64,000 nt of DNA from Chloroflexota bacterium (GTDB lineage: Bacteria; Chloroflexota; Dehalococcoidia; SM23-28-2; JACOUE01): NCBI GenBank assembly GCA_016178045.1, contig JACOUE010000041.1, positions 1-64,000 of the forward strand. The letters run 5' to 3'. Positions 42,122 to 50,472 of this stretch are shown one piece after another (within the stretch, counting starts at the first letter, position 1; the number at the start of each line of letters is the position of its first letter). The position numbers and the translations under genes are program-made. The notes beneath the pieces are model-generated. The model was not told the DNA's origin. It searched no databases and worked only from the letters and a program-made list of their open reading frames with translations.

Positions 42122-43075
42122 ATGCGAGAAGAAGACGTCTGCCTGGAGCTGTTCCTGGACTGGCTGGCGGCGGCCCACGGCCGCCGCTTCCAGGTCCAGG
42201 AACGCACCTACGCGGAGCCCTTCGGTCTCAGCGCCGCTGCCTCCGATGGCCACTATGCGCTGGCCGTCGAGGTGCGCCGCCTCGTCGACCCGGGCGAAAA
42301 CGAGGTGTGGCAGGCGTACCGCCAGCAGCTCCAGCAGGACGTCGCCGTCGGCCTTAAGGGGGGGTACGCGCTCTGGCTCCCGCCCGGCGCCGACCTCCCC
42401 GGCGGCGGCCGCGAGTCGATGGAGTTCGCCCAGCGGGTGCGCGACGCCGCCTTCTCCCTCCAGCCCGGCGAGCGCGGCTTCGTCCCGCTTCCCGTCACCC
42501 TTTATCTACGCAAGGTGCGGGAGGAGGGCGCCCTCGTCTCCGTCGCCGGGCCCCTGGACGCCTACTGGGCCAAGATGAGCGAGCACGTCCACGGCTCTTA
42601 CGACCTCGACAGCACCCGCCTCCACCGCCTGCCCGAGGACGAGGAGCACCGGCGCGAGCTGCTCGACCGCATCGTCAGCGCCGCCGGCCAGGTAGAGAAC
42701 GTGGGCCAGTGGGCGGAGCTCGAGACGGTCGACGCCTGGACCCTCCAGCACCTCGCGATCGACGAGCACGGCGTGCTCATCGTCGGCGTGCCGCCGGACG
42801 CGGCGCGCGACATGGGCATCGCCGTGCGGCGCAACTTCCGCCGGGCGCTGGCGGAGGCCGGCCCCGCACTGGCTGGGCGGGAGTGCGACCTGCGGGCCCT
42901 TGTCGTGCTGGGCTACTACCCTTACATCGACCAGGAAGGCGCTACGACCGCCCTGCGCGGCTACGACCCCACGCTCTACTCGGCGCTGGACTTCGTCTGC
43001 CTGGTCACGGACGGGCGGGCGAAGGCGCTGGTGGAGTCGCCGGCGTACGTGCTGCCCTGGGCCAAGAAGCCGTAG
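42122..43075 (+). CDS. Hypothetical protein
   Basis: 317 aa, no family recognised, no signal peptide or membrane helix. The N-terminal part (EEDVCLELFLDWLAAAHGRRF, then YALAVEVRRLVD) has the look of a nuclease-like or restriction-endonuclease-like alpha/beta core, but I see no complete PD-(D/E)xK motif. The C-terminal half contains LRALVVLGYYPYIDQEG. Codon use matches neighbours. It follows the thiolase terminator and is convergent with a flavin reductase. Confidence 0.6.
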   Translation: MREEDVCLELFLDWLAAAHGRRFQVQERTYAEPFGLSAAASDGHYALAVEVRRLVDPGENEVWQAYRQQLQQDVAVGLKGGYALWLPPGADLPGGGRESMEFAQRVRDAAFSLQPGERGFVPLPVTLYLRKVREEGALVSVAGPLDAYWAKMSEHVHGSYDLDSTRLHRLPEDEEHRRELLDRIVSAAGQVENVGQWAELETVDAWTLQHLAIDEHGVLIVGVPPDAARDMGIAVRRNFRRALAEAGPALAGRECDLRALVVLGYYPYIDQEGATTALRGYDPTLYSALDFVCLVTDGRAKALVESPAYVLPWAKKP

Positions 43076-43561
43076 CTATTCGGCCAGCTTCTGGTAGCGT
43101 CCCTGGTAGAAGATGAGCGGCCGCTTCTTCCGGTCGGCGTCCGCCTCCTCCACCCGGCCGACGAATATCGTGTGGTCGCCGCCGGGGTACTCGGCGATGA
43201 TCCGGCAGTCGGCGTAGGCGAGGCACCCGGCGAGGATGGGGGCGCCCGTCGACCGGACAGAGTAGGCGAGCCGTTCGATGCGGTGGTCGTGCTGCGACTC
43301 CTTGCGGGCGAACTGGTCGGCCAGGGCCCCCTGCTCTTCGTCCAGGATGTTGACGGCGAAGACGCCGCTCTGCTTGAGGATATCGTGTGTGTCGGCGGCC
43401 TTGTCGACGCAGATGAGCACCAGCAACGGCTCCAGCGACAGCGACGTGAACGCGTTGGCCGTCATGCCGTGCAGCTGGTCGCCCAGGCGGGTGGTGACTA
43501 TGGTGACTCCGGTGGCGAAGAGTCTCATGGCCCGGCGGAACGCGTCTTTCGATGGCGGCAT
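43076..43561 (-). CDS. Flavin reductase-like domain protein
   Basis: 161 aa with the flavin reductase (HpaC/RutF-type) pattern: FRRAMRLFATGVTIVTTRLGDQLHGMTANAFTSLSLEPLLVLICVD (in parts), then FAVNILDEEQGALADQFA and the HTIFVGRVEEAD ending. It would supply reduced FMN/FAD to a monooxygenase. No oxygenase is adjacent. Confidence 0.9.
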   Translation of the reverse strand: MPPSKDAFRRAMRLFATGVTIVTTRLGDQLHGMTANAFTSLSLEPLLVLICVDKAADTHDILKQSGVFAVNILDEEQGALADQFARKESQHDHRIERLAYSVRSTGAPILAGCLAYADCRIIAEYPGGDHTIFVGRVEEADADRKKRPLIFYQGRYQKLAE

Positions 43562-43583
43562 ACTCGGCTTCGCTTCCTTCAGA

Positions 43584-43612
43584 TTGCGCCCGAACCTGCG
43601 TTACATTATAAT
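43584..43612 (+). promoter_or_regulatory. Predicted promoter of the small protein gene at 43649
   Basis: TTGCGC and a perfect TATAAT with a 17-bp spacer. Confidence 0.65.
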
Positions 43613-43648
43613 TTCAATCGAGAAACTCAAGTTACGCAAGGAGGTCTC

Positions 43649-43942
43649 ATGCCCCTATACCTTGTTCAGCACACCCACCCGGCGGATACCTGCCCCACGA
43701 AGAACCCTGAGATGGTGCGCCAGCTGGCCAATCACGTCAACCAGGCCACCGCCGACAAATACGGCGTGAAGATTCTCGCCGACTGGGTGAATGAGCCGGA
43801 GCATACGGTGATCCTGGTGCTCGAGGCGGACACTCCGGACAAGGCCACTAACTTCGTTCTGCCCTTCCTCAACGTCGGGTCTATCACCGTGAGGGCTGGC
43901 CAGACCTGCGAGCAGGTAGCCCGGGACTGTCTGGGCGGCTAA
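43649..43942 (+). CDS. Small conserved-looking protein (DUF3303-like)
   Basis: 97 aa; ATG 43649 after AAGGAGGTCTC, with its own TATAAT promoter, so the track start is rejected. It reads MPLYLVQHTHPADTCPTKN, then VKILADWVNEPEHTVILVLEADTPDKATNFVLPF. This gives a ferredoxin-like alpha/beta pattern often seen in DUF3303-type proteins. Two Cys (TCPTK near the start and TCEQ near the end) could pair or bind metal. Function unknown. Confidence 0.75.
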   Translation: MPLYLVQHTHPADTCPTKNPEMVRQLANHVNQATADKYGVKILADWVNEPEHTVILVLEADTPDKATNFVLPFLNVGSITVRAGQTCEQVARDCLGG

Positions 43943-44054
43943 CGCGGCTCCTCACCTCCTTCTAGCGTCTTCCTGCTGCATTCGCTGGCCCTTGAGATAT
44001 CGACTGCAAGGCGAGGGCCGCCTCCGCCGCCTGAGGGCCTCACCAAGGCCGGCC

Positions 44055-45068
44055 TCACGCCTGCTCCTCCGGCACGACGCAGGAGACGAAGGTGAAAGCG
44101 TACAGCGCCAGCCCCGCCGACTCCGTCGCCAGGGTGAGATCGTGGCTGTCCAGCTCACGGTTGTTGACCAGGCGGCACATGCGCGGCGTGTCCACGTCCA
44201 CGTAGCTGCGCCCGTCTTCCTCGAAGCGGACATCGGCGCCGGCGTCGTCCCCGGCGAGCGGGGTGCCGTCCTGCGCAAGCCAGACGCGGCACTCCCTCCC
44301 GAAGGAAGGGTTCGTAACCAGGTTGACCTCTTTCGCCGTGTAGCGGATGGAGACGCGGCTCTCGCCGCCGCTGCCCCACGGCTTCATCACCTGCTCCTCG
44401 TCTGCGGCCCACTCCCCTTCCAGGTAGAAGTAGCCCTCGGCGTGCCGGCCCGGGTCGCGGTAGACGTGTCCCTTCTTGGGCACGTAGCCGCCCGGGTTGC
44501 CGATGCGCCCCCGCTGGTAGCCCAGGTACAGCTCGGGGGTGACGCGATAGCAGGCCGCGCCCGGCCGGTCCTCGTCGCGCACAGGCTGCACCGGCTCCAG
44601 GAGCGGGGCGTCCGCCCTCACCTCGCGGACCAGCCCCTGGATGGCCTGCTCCGTCTCCACGTACGCCCCTTCGCCGAAGTGGTAGTAGCGGATGTACCCC
44701 TCGCCGTCCACGAGGTACTTCGCGGGCCAGTAGCGGTTCGCGTACGCCCGCCAGATGGCGAAGTCGTTGTCCATCACGACGGGGTATTCGATGCCGAACT
44801 CCTCGATGGCCCGCTTCACGCCGTCCAGCTGCTTGGCGAAGGAGAACTCGGGGGCGTGCACGCCCACTATCGTCAGGCCGAGGGGAGAGTAACGCCGATG
44901 CCACTCGACCAGGTAGGGCAGGGTGTGGATGCAGTTGATGCAGGTGTAGTCCCAGAAGTCGATGAGGAGCGGGCGTCCGCGCAGCGACTCCATGATCAGC
45001 GGCTCGCTGTTCACCCAGTAGCCGCCGGTCAGCTCGGGGGCCCGGATTCGCGCTGCTTCCTCGGTCAT
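44055..45068 (-). CDS. Thioredoxin-fold protein related to the DipZ C-terminal region
   Basis: 337 aa without signal peptide or membrane helix. The thioredoxin domain at the N terminus has WDYTCINC (CxxC) and FDFGAEFSF-type text VHAPEFSFAKQLDGV, with cis-Pro in RYWPAKYLVD. A C-terminal carbohydrate-binding-like beta domain follows (GYFYLEGEW, RYTAKEVNLV), as in DipZ/YneN-type redoxins. The DipZ membrane domain is missing, so it probably works in the cytoplasm. It is divergent from a peroxiredoxin-like gene 82 bp away. Confidence 0.82.
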   Translation of the reverse strand: MTEEAARIRAPELTGGYWVNSEPLIMESLRGRPLLIDFWDYTCINCIHTLPYLVEWHRRYSPLGLTIVGVHAPEFSFAKQLDGVKRAIEEFGIEYPVVMDNDFAIWRAYANRYWPAKYLVDGEGYIRYYHFGEGAYVETEQAIQGLVREVRADAPLLEPVQPVRDEDRPGAACYRVTPELYLGYQRGRIGNPGGYVPKKGHVYRDPGRHAEGYFYLEGEWAADEEQVMKPWGSGGESRVSIRYTAKEVNLVTNPSFGRECRVWLAQDGTPLAGDDAGADVRFEEDGRSYVDVDTPRMCRLVNNRELDSHDLTLATESAGLALYAFTFVSCVVPEEQA

Positions 45069-45150
45069 GCGACTGCGTTTGTGACGGGGGCTCGACGTAA
45101 GGTATTATACCGATTGGCCCCCGCATCGACGTCCCGACAGCACTATCATC

Positions 45151-45645
45151 GTGAGCCTACTGCAGCCCGGGGCGACGGCCCCCGACTTCGCCCTGACCGG
45201 CACCGACGGCCGTAGCTATTCCCTCGCTGAAGCCCTGGCCCGGGGGCCGGCGCTCCTCGTCTTCTTCAAGACCACCTGCGCCACCTGCGACCTCGCCTTT
45301 CCCTATATCCAGCGCCTGCTCGAGGCGTATCGGAACGACGGCTGGCAGCTCTGGGGCGTATCGCAGAGCCCCCAGGTTGAGACCGAGCGCTACGCCGGCG
45401 CCCTCCAGCTGACCTTCCCCGTCCTCCTCGACGAGCCCGGGTTCATTGTTTCCGACGTCTACGACCCGCCCGCTACTCCCACCCTCTTCCTCATCGACCG
45501 CATGGGCAAGGTCTTGTACACCACGTATGGCTTCAGCAAGGACGACCTGAACGAGGCGTCGGCGCTGATGGCGCGTCAGCTACGGGTTCAGCCGAAAGTC
45601 ATCGCGGAGATGGGGGACGGTCGGCCCGACTTCCGCCCTGGCTGA
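45151..45645 (+). CDS. Peroxiredoxin/AhpC-TSA-family redoxin
   Basis: 164 aa, GTG start. It reads LQPGATAPDFALTGTDGRSYSLAEAL, then LVFFKTTCATCDLAFPYIQ. The CxxC (CATC) replaces the P-x3-T-x2-C of classical peroxiredoxins, so a TlpA-like thiol-disulfide role is more likely than peroxide reduction. PATPTLFLID supplies the cis-Pro. No signal peptide. Confidence 0.87.
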   Translation: MSLLQPGATAPDFALTGTDGRSYSLAEALARGPALLVFFKTTCATCDLAFPYIQRLLEAYRNDGWQLWGVSQSPQVETERYAGALQLTFPVLLDEPGFIVSDVYDPPATPTLFLIDRMGKVLYTTYGFSKDDLNEASALMARQLRVQPKVIAEMGDGRPDFRPG

Positions 45646-45694
45646 GCGCCCCGTCACCGGCGCCGGTCCGGCTAGCCGAATTCGGAACCCGCGG

Positions 45695-45724
45695 TTGTCG
45701 GCCTCCCGCCGTGTGTGTTATGCT
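45695..45724 (+). promoter_or_regulatory. Predicted promoter of the zinc-ribbon gene leader
   Basis: TTGTCG and TATGCT with an 18-bp spacer, about 150 bp before the start codon. The spacing implies a long 5' leader. Confidence 0.45.
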
Positions 45725-45738
45725 AGGGAAAAGCACGT

Positions 45739-45877
45739 TCTACAACCGGATACGGTCTCCTTGGAGGCCGCTTTTAGTTGTAGAGGTTAAGTTCGACGTC
45801 GGGTTCTCTTAAATCCGCACCCCCCGCCCTGCTCGATGACCGAACGTAACCGGACACAAGGAAGGGAGGTCATCGAG
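45739..45877 (+). promoter_or_regulatory. Structured 5' leader with start-occluding hairpin
   Basis: Hairpin 1 pairs TCTACAAC (45739) with GTTGTAGA (45777) around an inner CGGTCTCC/GGAGGCCG stem. Hairpin 2 pairs CTCGATGACC (45832-45841) perfectly with GGTCATCGAG (45868-45877). That span covers the end of the Shine-Dalgarno and the first base of the GTG start; two G-U pairs extend it over the whole start codon. Ribosome access should therefore depend on melting or refolding, as in RNA thermometers or cold-shock leaders. Confidence 0.65.
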
Positions 45878-46188
45878 TGACCTATCAGGACAAGACCCTG
45901 GTTTGTGCTGATTGCGGCCAGGAGTTTACCTTCTCCGCCGAGGATCAGCAGTTCCACGCCAGCCGTGGCTATCAGGACCCCAAGCGGTGTCCCGATTGCC
46001 GGCAGGCTCGCCGCTCCGAGAGGGGAGGCGGTTCCTCTGGCTACGGCGGCGGCAGCCGCACACTCTACGACGCGGTCTGCGCCAGTTGCGGCGCCGCTGC
46101 TCAGGTGCCGTTCCAGCCCCGTCAGGACCGGCCTGTCTACTGCAGCGACTGCTTCTCGAAGGTGCGGACCGGCAGGCCGCGCTGGTAA
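45877..46188 (+). CDS. Zinc-ribbon protein with CxxC repeats
   Basis: 103 aa, GTG start 4 nt after AGGAAGGGAGG plus spacer. There are four CxxC pairs: LVCADCGQEFTF, KRCPDCRQ, AVCASCGAAA and VYCSDCFSKV. They form two zinc ribbons joined by a Gly/Ser/Arg linker. Proteins of this CxxC-x17-CxxC type are common small nucleic-acid-associated or cold-shock-linked proteins in Chloroflexota and related phyla. The structured leader points to post-transcriptional control. The exact role is unknown. Confidence 0.85.
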   Translation: MTYQDKTLVCADCGQEFTFSAEDQQFHASRGYQDPKRCPDCRQARRSERGGGSSGYGGGSRTLYDAVCASCGAAAQVPFQPRQDRPVYCSDCFSKVRTGRPRW

Positions 46189-46265
46189 TCGGAGCGCGGC
46201 TTCGATTCTCCGTCTAACGCTAGGAGGTCTATCAACAATCCCCGAAGATGAGAGGAGGGAGCGTC

Positions 46266-46544
46266 ATGCCGCTCATCGTCACCGATAAGGCCGCGCAGCT
46301 GCTCAAGGACATTCAGTTAGGCCACGAGGAAGCGACCGAGAAGACCTTGCGCCTCGTTCACAAGGGCGACAGCTTCGAGCTTACCTTCGATGCGGCCAGC
46401 GACGACGACCAGGTCTTCCAGACCGAGGGCACAAACGTTCTGCTCGTCGCGCCGGCGGTGGCCGAGATCCTGGCCGAGGCTACTATCGACGCCCAGGAGA
46501 CCACTGAAGGGCCCCGTCTGACCCTCACCAGCCAGTCGGCTTAA
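46266..46544 (+). CDS. HesB/IscA-like protein lacking the cluster cysteines
   Basis: 92 aa from ATG 46266, with GGAGGG upstream. The fold pattern follows HesB/IscA (LIVTDKAAQLLKDIQ, then LRLVHKGDSFELTFD, DDDQVFQTEGTNVLLV). The three conserved Cys of A-type Fe-S carriers are absent, so it cannot act as an IscA-type scaffold. Cys-less members of this superfamily are known but uncharacterised. It follows the zinc-ribbon gene by 77 bp. Confidence 0.78.
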   Translation: MPLIVTDKAAQLLKDIQLGHEEATEKTLRLVHKGDSFELTFDAASDDDQVFQTEGTNVLLVAPAVAEILAEATIDAQETTEGPRLTLTSQSA

Positions 46545-46615
46545 GGCGACGCAACCGACAACCGAATAGAAGACGAGTCGCGCTTTTCCCGTAGCGGCCG
46601 TATCATGGGGCTGCT

Positions 46616-47905
46616 ATAAAGAAAAGCGCTCGTTCTTCTAAGGGCGGTCCTCTCGACGGCGTCCGCGTCCTGGACCTGACGTGGGTCCTGGCCGGGCCTT
46701 TCGCCAGCATGATCCTATGCGACCTCGGTGCCGAGGTCATCAAGGTCGAACGGCCGCCCTACGGCGACGTCGCCCGCACCACCGGCCCTTACCTTAACGA
46801 CGAGAGCTGCTACTTCTTCTCCGTCAACCGCGGCAAGAAGAGCGTCTGCCTGGAACTGAAGCAGGAGCGGGGGACAGAACTGTTCCTCCGCCTGGTAGAG
46901 GCGGCGGACGTGGTCACGGAGAACTTCACCCCCGGCACCATGGAAGCGCTGGGCCTGGGGTACGACGTCCTCAGCCGCCGTAACCCACGACTCGTCTACG
47001 CCGCCACCTCCGGCTTCGGACAGACGGGGCCGGAGCGGATGCGGCCGGCCCTGGACATCGTGGTGCAGGGCATGGGCGGCATCATGAGCATCACCGGGGA
47101 ACCCGGCGGCCCGCCGGTCCGGCCGGGAATATCGCTGGGCGATATCGCCGCCGGTCTGTACACCGCGGTCGGCGTCCTGGCCGCCCTCCACGAGCGCGAG
47201 AAGAGCGGCCGCGGCCAGTTCATCGACGTCAGCATGCTGGACTGTCAGGTCGCCATCCAGGAGAACGCCTTCGTCCGCTACTTCGCCACCGGCCAGGTGC
47301 CGGAGCCGCTGGGTACCCGCCATCCCCTCACGACGCCGTTCCAGGCGTTCCCCACCCGCGACGGCTGGATTGTGCTGGCCCTCAGCTGGGGCGTGGAGAA
47401 CCAGTGGGAGCTTTTCTGCGCCACCATCGGCCGCACCGAACTCATCGACGACCCCCGCTTCGAGACGCCCCACCTCCGCAACCAGCACCACGGCGATCTG
47501 GAGCCCATCCTCAACGTCGCCCTCCGCGAAAGGACCACCGACGAGTGGCTCCGCGAGTTCGACGCCATCGGCCTTCCCTGCGGCCCGCTGAACAACATCG
47601 CTCAGGCCGCCGAACACCCCCAGGTGAAGGCGCGGGAGATACTGGTGGAGGTGGAGCACCCGTCCGGCTTCAAGCTAACGCTCCCCGGCCTGCCCGTGAG
47701 GCTATCGCGCACGCCGGGCGGGGTCCGCGGCTCCTCCCCCGTCCTCGGCGAGCACACGGGCGCCGTCCTCTCCTCGTGGCTGGGGCTGTCAGCGGAGGAG
47801 GTGGCGGAGCTGCGGGCCGCCGGCGTTGTCGCCGGGCCTCTTCCCAGCCCCGTACCCCTCGTCCTAAGGCGGCAGTCCGTCGCCGGCGACGCTACCGTAG
47901 CCTAG
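46616..47905 (+). CDS. CaiB/BaiF-family (class III) CoA transferase, start codon unclear
   Basis: The domain begins GPLDGVRVLDLTWVLAGPFASM, upstream of the first ATG (46709) that the track uses. No ATG, GTG or TTG exists in frame back to a TAG at 46592; the only near-cognate options are an ATA at 46616 and CTG codons. An ATG at 46605 is out of frame by an indel. The catalytic Asp is in ALDIVVQGMGG; RGKKSVCLELK and NFTPGTMEALGLGYD are family motifs. It transfers CoA between carboxylic acids. The 5' boundary given here is tentative. Confidence 0.82.
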   Translation: MKKSARSSKGGPLDGVRVLDLTWVLAGPFASMILCDLGAEVIKVERPPYGDVARTTGPYLNDESCYFFSVNRGKKSVCLELKQERGTELFLRLVEAADVVTENFTPGTMEALGLGYDVLSRRNPRLVYAATSGFGQTGPERMRPALDIVVQGMGGIMSITGEPGGPPVRPGISLGDIAAGLYTAVGVLAALHEREKSGRGQFIDVSMLDCQVAIQENAFVRYFATGQVPEPLGTRHPLTTPFQAFPTRDGWIVLALSWGVENQWELFCATIGRTELIDDPRFETPHLRNQHHGDLEPILNVALRERTTDEWLREFDAIGLPCGPLNNIAQAAEHPQVKAREILVEVEHPSGFKLTLPGLPVRLSRTPGGVRGSSPVLGEHTGAVLSSWLGLSAEEVAELRAAGVVAGPLPSPVPLVLRRQSVAGDATVA

Positions 47906-49095
47906 AGAACGCCCTCCCGGCGCAGCCGCTCGATCTCCTCCGCCGAGTAGCCGAACCCCTGGAGCACTTCGTCCGTGTGCTGGCCCAGCGCCGGATCGGC
48001 TTCGCGGATTTCGGCGGGGGTGGCGCTGAAGCGGATAGGGGAGCCCACGACGGTGATATCCCCGAGCTGGGGGTGGCGCAGCGGCACCAGGTACTCGTTC
48101 TCGCGGTTCTGGGGGTCGGTTGCCACCTGCTCGTAGTCGTGGACGGGGGCGCAGAAGATATCGGCGGCCTCCAGACGCTTGAGCCACTCGGCCGCCGGCC
48201 GCCGGGCGAAGTGCCCGTCCAGCAGGCGATTCAGCTCGTCCCGGTTGCGGATGCGGTTGCCGAGGGACTCGAAGCGCTCGTCCCCGGCCAGGTCCGGCCA
48301 GTCGATAGCGGCGCAGAAGTCGGGCCAGCGGTGCGGGTACAGTCCGCCGATGGCCATGTAGCCGTCGGCGGTGGTGTAGACCTGCCAGAGCAGGGGCAGG
48401 TGGTGGTGCCCCCGTCCGGCGCGGCCGGGCAGCTGGCGGGTCACCAGGTAGTGGGTCAGCTCCCAGGACTGGGCCGCCACCATGCTCCCCAGCAGCGACG
48501 CCTCCACCTGCTGGCCCTCGCCGGTGCGCTCGCGGTGCAGGAGCGCGGCCAGGATCCCCAGGGCCAGCGTCACCGCCCCCACGTGGTCGGCGATGGCGAC
48601 GCCGGTGGGGAGGGGGTGGGAGCCGTCATTCTCGCCGGTCACGCTGACCAGGCCGCTCACCGCCTGCGCCAGGATGTCGTTCCCCGGCTTGCGGCCCAGC
48701 GGCCCGCGCGTCCCGAAGGCGGAGGCGCTGGCGTAGATGATGCGCGGGTTCGCGCCCCTGAATTCGTCGTAGCCCAGGCCCAGCTTCTCCATTACCCCCG
48801 GCCGGAAGTTGTGGACGACGACGTCGCAGTCGCGGGCGAGGCGGAGGACGAGCTCGCGGCCTTTCTCCTTCTTCAGGTCGACGGTGAGGCTCTTCTTGCC
48901 CCGGTTGATGGCCAGGAAGTAGCAGGAGACGCGGCTCTCCCGGTCGACGGCGAGGACGCGGCCGATCTCCCCGTGGCCGGGCTGCTCCACCTTGATCACC
49001 TCGGCGCCCATGTCGGCCATGAGCAGGGTGGCATATGGCCCCTGCTGGGCGATGGTGAAGTCGAGGACGCGGATGCCTTCCAGCGGCCCTGTCAT
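47902..49095 (-). CDS. CaiB/BaiF-family (class III) CoA transferase
   Basis: 397 aa from ATG 49095 (AAAGGGGG just upstream); an ATG at 49122 is also possible. Family motifs: GPLEGIRVLDFTIAQQGPY, MGAEVIKVEQP, NRGKKSLTVDLKKEKG and the catalytic Asp in GNDILAQAVSG. It overlaps the other CoA transferase by 4 bp, stop to stop. The two are clearly divergent, so probably different acyl substrates. They may activate or exchange CoA for the acyl-CoA enzymes nearby. Confidence 0.92.
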   Translation of the reverse strand: MTGPLEGIRVLDFTIAQQGPYATLLMADMGAEVIKVEQPGHGEIGRVLAVDRESRVSCYFLAINRGKKSLTVDLKKEKGRELVLRLARDCDVVVHNFRPGVMEKLGLGYDEFRGANPRIIYASASAFGTRGPLGRKPGNDILAQAVSGLVSVTGENDGSHPLPTGVAIADHVGAVTLALGILAALLHRERTGEGQQVEASLLGSMVAAQSWELTHYLVTRQLPGRAGRGHHHLPLLWQVYTTADGYMAIGGLYPHRWPDFCAAIDWPDLAGDERFESLGNRIRNRDELNRLLDGHFARRPAAEWLKRLEAADIFCAPVHDYEQVATDPQNRENEYLVPLRHPQLGDITVVGSPIRFSATPAEIREADPALGQHTDEVLQGFGYSAEEIERLRREGVL

Positions 49096-49324
49096 GCCGC
49101 CCCCTTTGTCCTGAGATGCCATAAGCCTATCGCCGCGGGCGATACGCTGTCAATTTGGGGGAGGTCTGCCACCGGCGGGACGGATAACCGGGGCCGTTGT
49201 CCCCGGTGTCTGAGGCGATAGCCTCAGGGGTGGGTGGGGCGAACTACGCAGCGTTCCGTTGACGCCCCCGCCGGCCCCTAATAAGATACGGGCAGCCCAG
49301 CACACCGCCAGGAGGAGCCCCGCC

Positions 49325-50458
49325 GTGAGGATCACCCAGGTCAAGGTCCGCCTCTTCGAGTGCCCCATGCCCCAGCCCTTCCATCCCACCTGGCAGCCCC
49401 TTGCCGCTACTTCGTCGCGGATCCACGTGGTCGAGGTCCACACGGACGAGGGCATCGTCGGCATCGGCTCGGGGGGCGTGCCGGTGCGCTGGGAGGTGGC
49501 GGGGCTGTTCCTGATGGGGCAGGACCCGTTCGCCATCGAGCAGCACGTGGCGAACCTGCGCTCCATGGCCTTCTTCGTGGGGAGGCCCTGGCCGGTTGAG
49601 GTGGCGCTCTGGGACATCATCGGTAAGGCGACGGGCCAGCCCGTCTACCGTCTCCTCGGCGGCGGCGCCGACCGCCTCAAGGCGTACGCCTCCACCGGCG
49701 AGCTGCGGTCGCTGGAGGCGCGGGTCGAGTCGGTCGAGCAGATCAAGGCGGAAGGGTTCCGGGCCGTCAAGCTGCGCTTCCACAGCGCCGACATCCGCGA
49801 GGACGTAAAGACGCTGGAGGCGGTGCGCAAGGCCGTCGGCGACGACATGGACATCATGGTCGACGCCAACTGGGGCTGGCGCATCGCCCCGGACCGGCAG
49901 CCGAACCGCTGGGACCTGAATACGGCCATAGCCGCCGCCAGGGAGATGGAGCGCCTGGGCGTGTACTGGCTGGAGGAGCCGCTCGACGCCTACGACTACG
50001 ACGGCCTGGCCGAGATGCGGCGGCACCTGACCACGCTCCGCCTGGCCGGCAGCGAGCTGAACCGCGGGCCGGAGGAGGTCCGCATCTACTTGGAGAAGGG
50101 CTGCTTCGACGTGTACCAGCCCGATTGCACGTTCATCGGCGGCATCTCGACGGCGCGCCAGATCGCGGCGATGGTGGAGACTGCGGGCAAGACCTTCACG
50201 CCCCACACCTGGACGAACGGCATCGGCCTGGTGGCGAACCTCCACGTGGCCGCCGCCGTCGACCGCGTGCCGTACATCGAGTTCCCCTACGACCCGCCCA
50301 ACTGGACGCCGGAGTTTCGCGATTTCGTGTTCAGCGAGCCGCTCAACATCGACCCCGAGGGCTACGTGCACGTGCCCCAGAAGCCGGGCCTGGGGATCGA
50401 GCTGGACGAGGAGAAGCTGAAGCAGTACGAGCAGGCGGACACGCGCCGACTGATCTGA
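49325..50458 (+). CDS. Mandelate racemase/muconate lactonizing (enolase-superfamily) enzyme
   Basis: 377 aa, GTG 49325 after AGGAGGAG. The N-terminal capping domain ends near GRPWPVEVALWDIIGKATGQPVYRLLGG. In the barrel, KLRFHS carries the catalytic Lys region, and DANWGW, LEEPLD and GSELNRG give the three metal acids. PHTWTNGIG supplies the His expected in mandelate racemase-group acid-sugar dehydratases. The substrate is unknown. A SnoaL-like gene follows 14 bp downstream. Confidence 0.88.
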   Translation: MRITQVKVRLFECPMPQPFHPTWQPLAATSSRIHVVEVHTDEGIVGIGSGGVPVRWEVAGLFLMGQDPFAIEQHVANLRSMAFFVGRPWPVEVALWDIIGKATGQPVYRLLGGGADRLKAYASTGELRSLEARVESVEQIKAEGFRAVKLRFHSADIREDVKTLEAVRKAVGDDMDIMVDANWGWRIAPDRQPNRWDLNTAIAAAREMERLGVYWLEEPLDAYDYDGLAEMRRHLTTLRLAGSELNRGPEEVRIYLEKGCFDVYQPDCTFIGGISTARQIAAMVETAGKTFTPHTWTNGIGLVANLHVAAAVDRVPYIEFPYDPPNWTPEFRDFVFSEPLNIDPEGYVHVPQKPGLGIELDEEKLKQYEQADTRRLI

Positions 50459-50472
50459 GGGAAGGAGCAGTC

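Noticed and set aside
47404-49221. 605-aa plus-strand ORF
   Set aside because: Antisense shadow of the CoA transferase at 47902; no recognisable domain.
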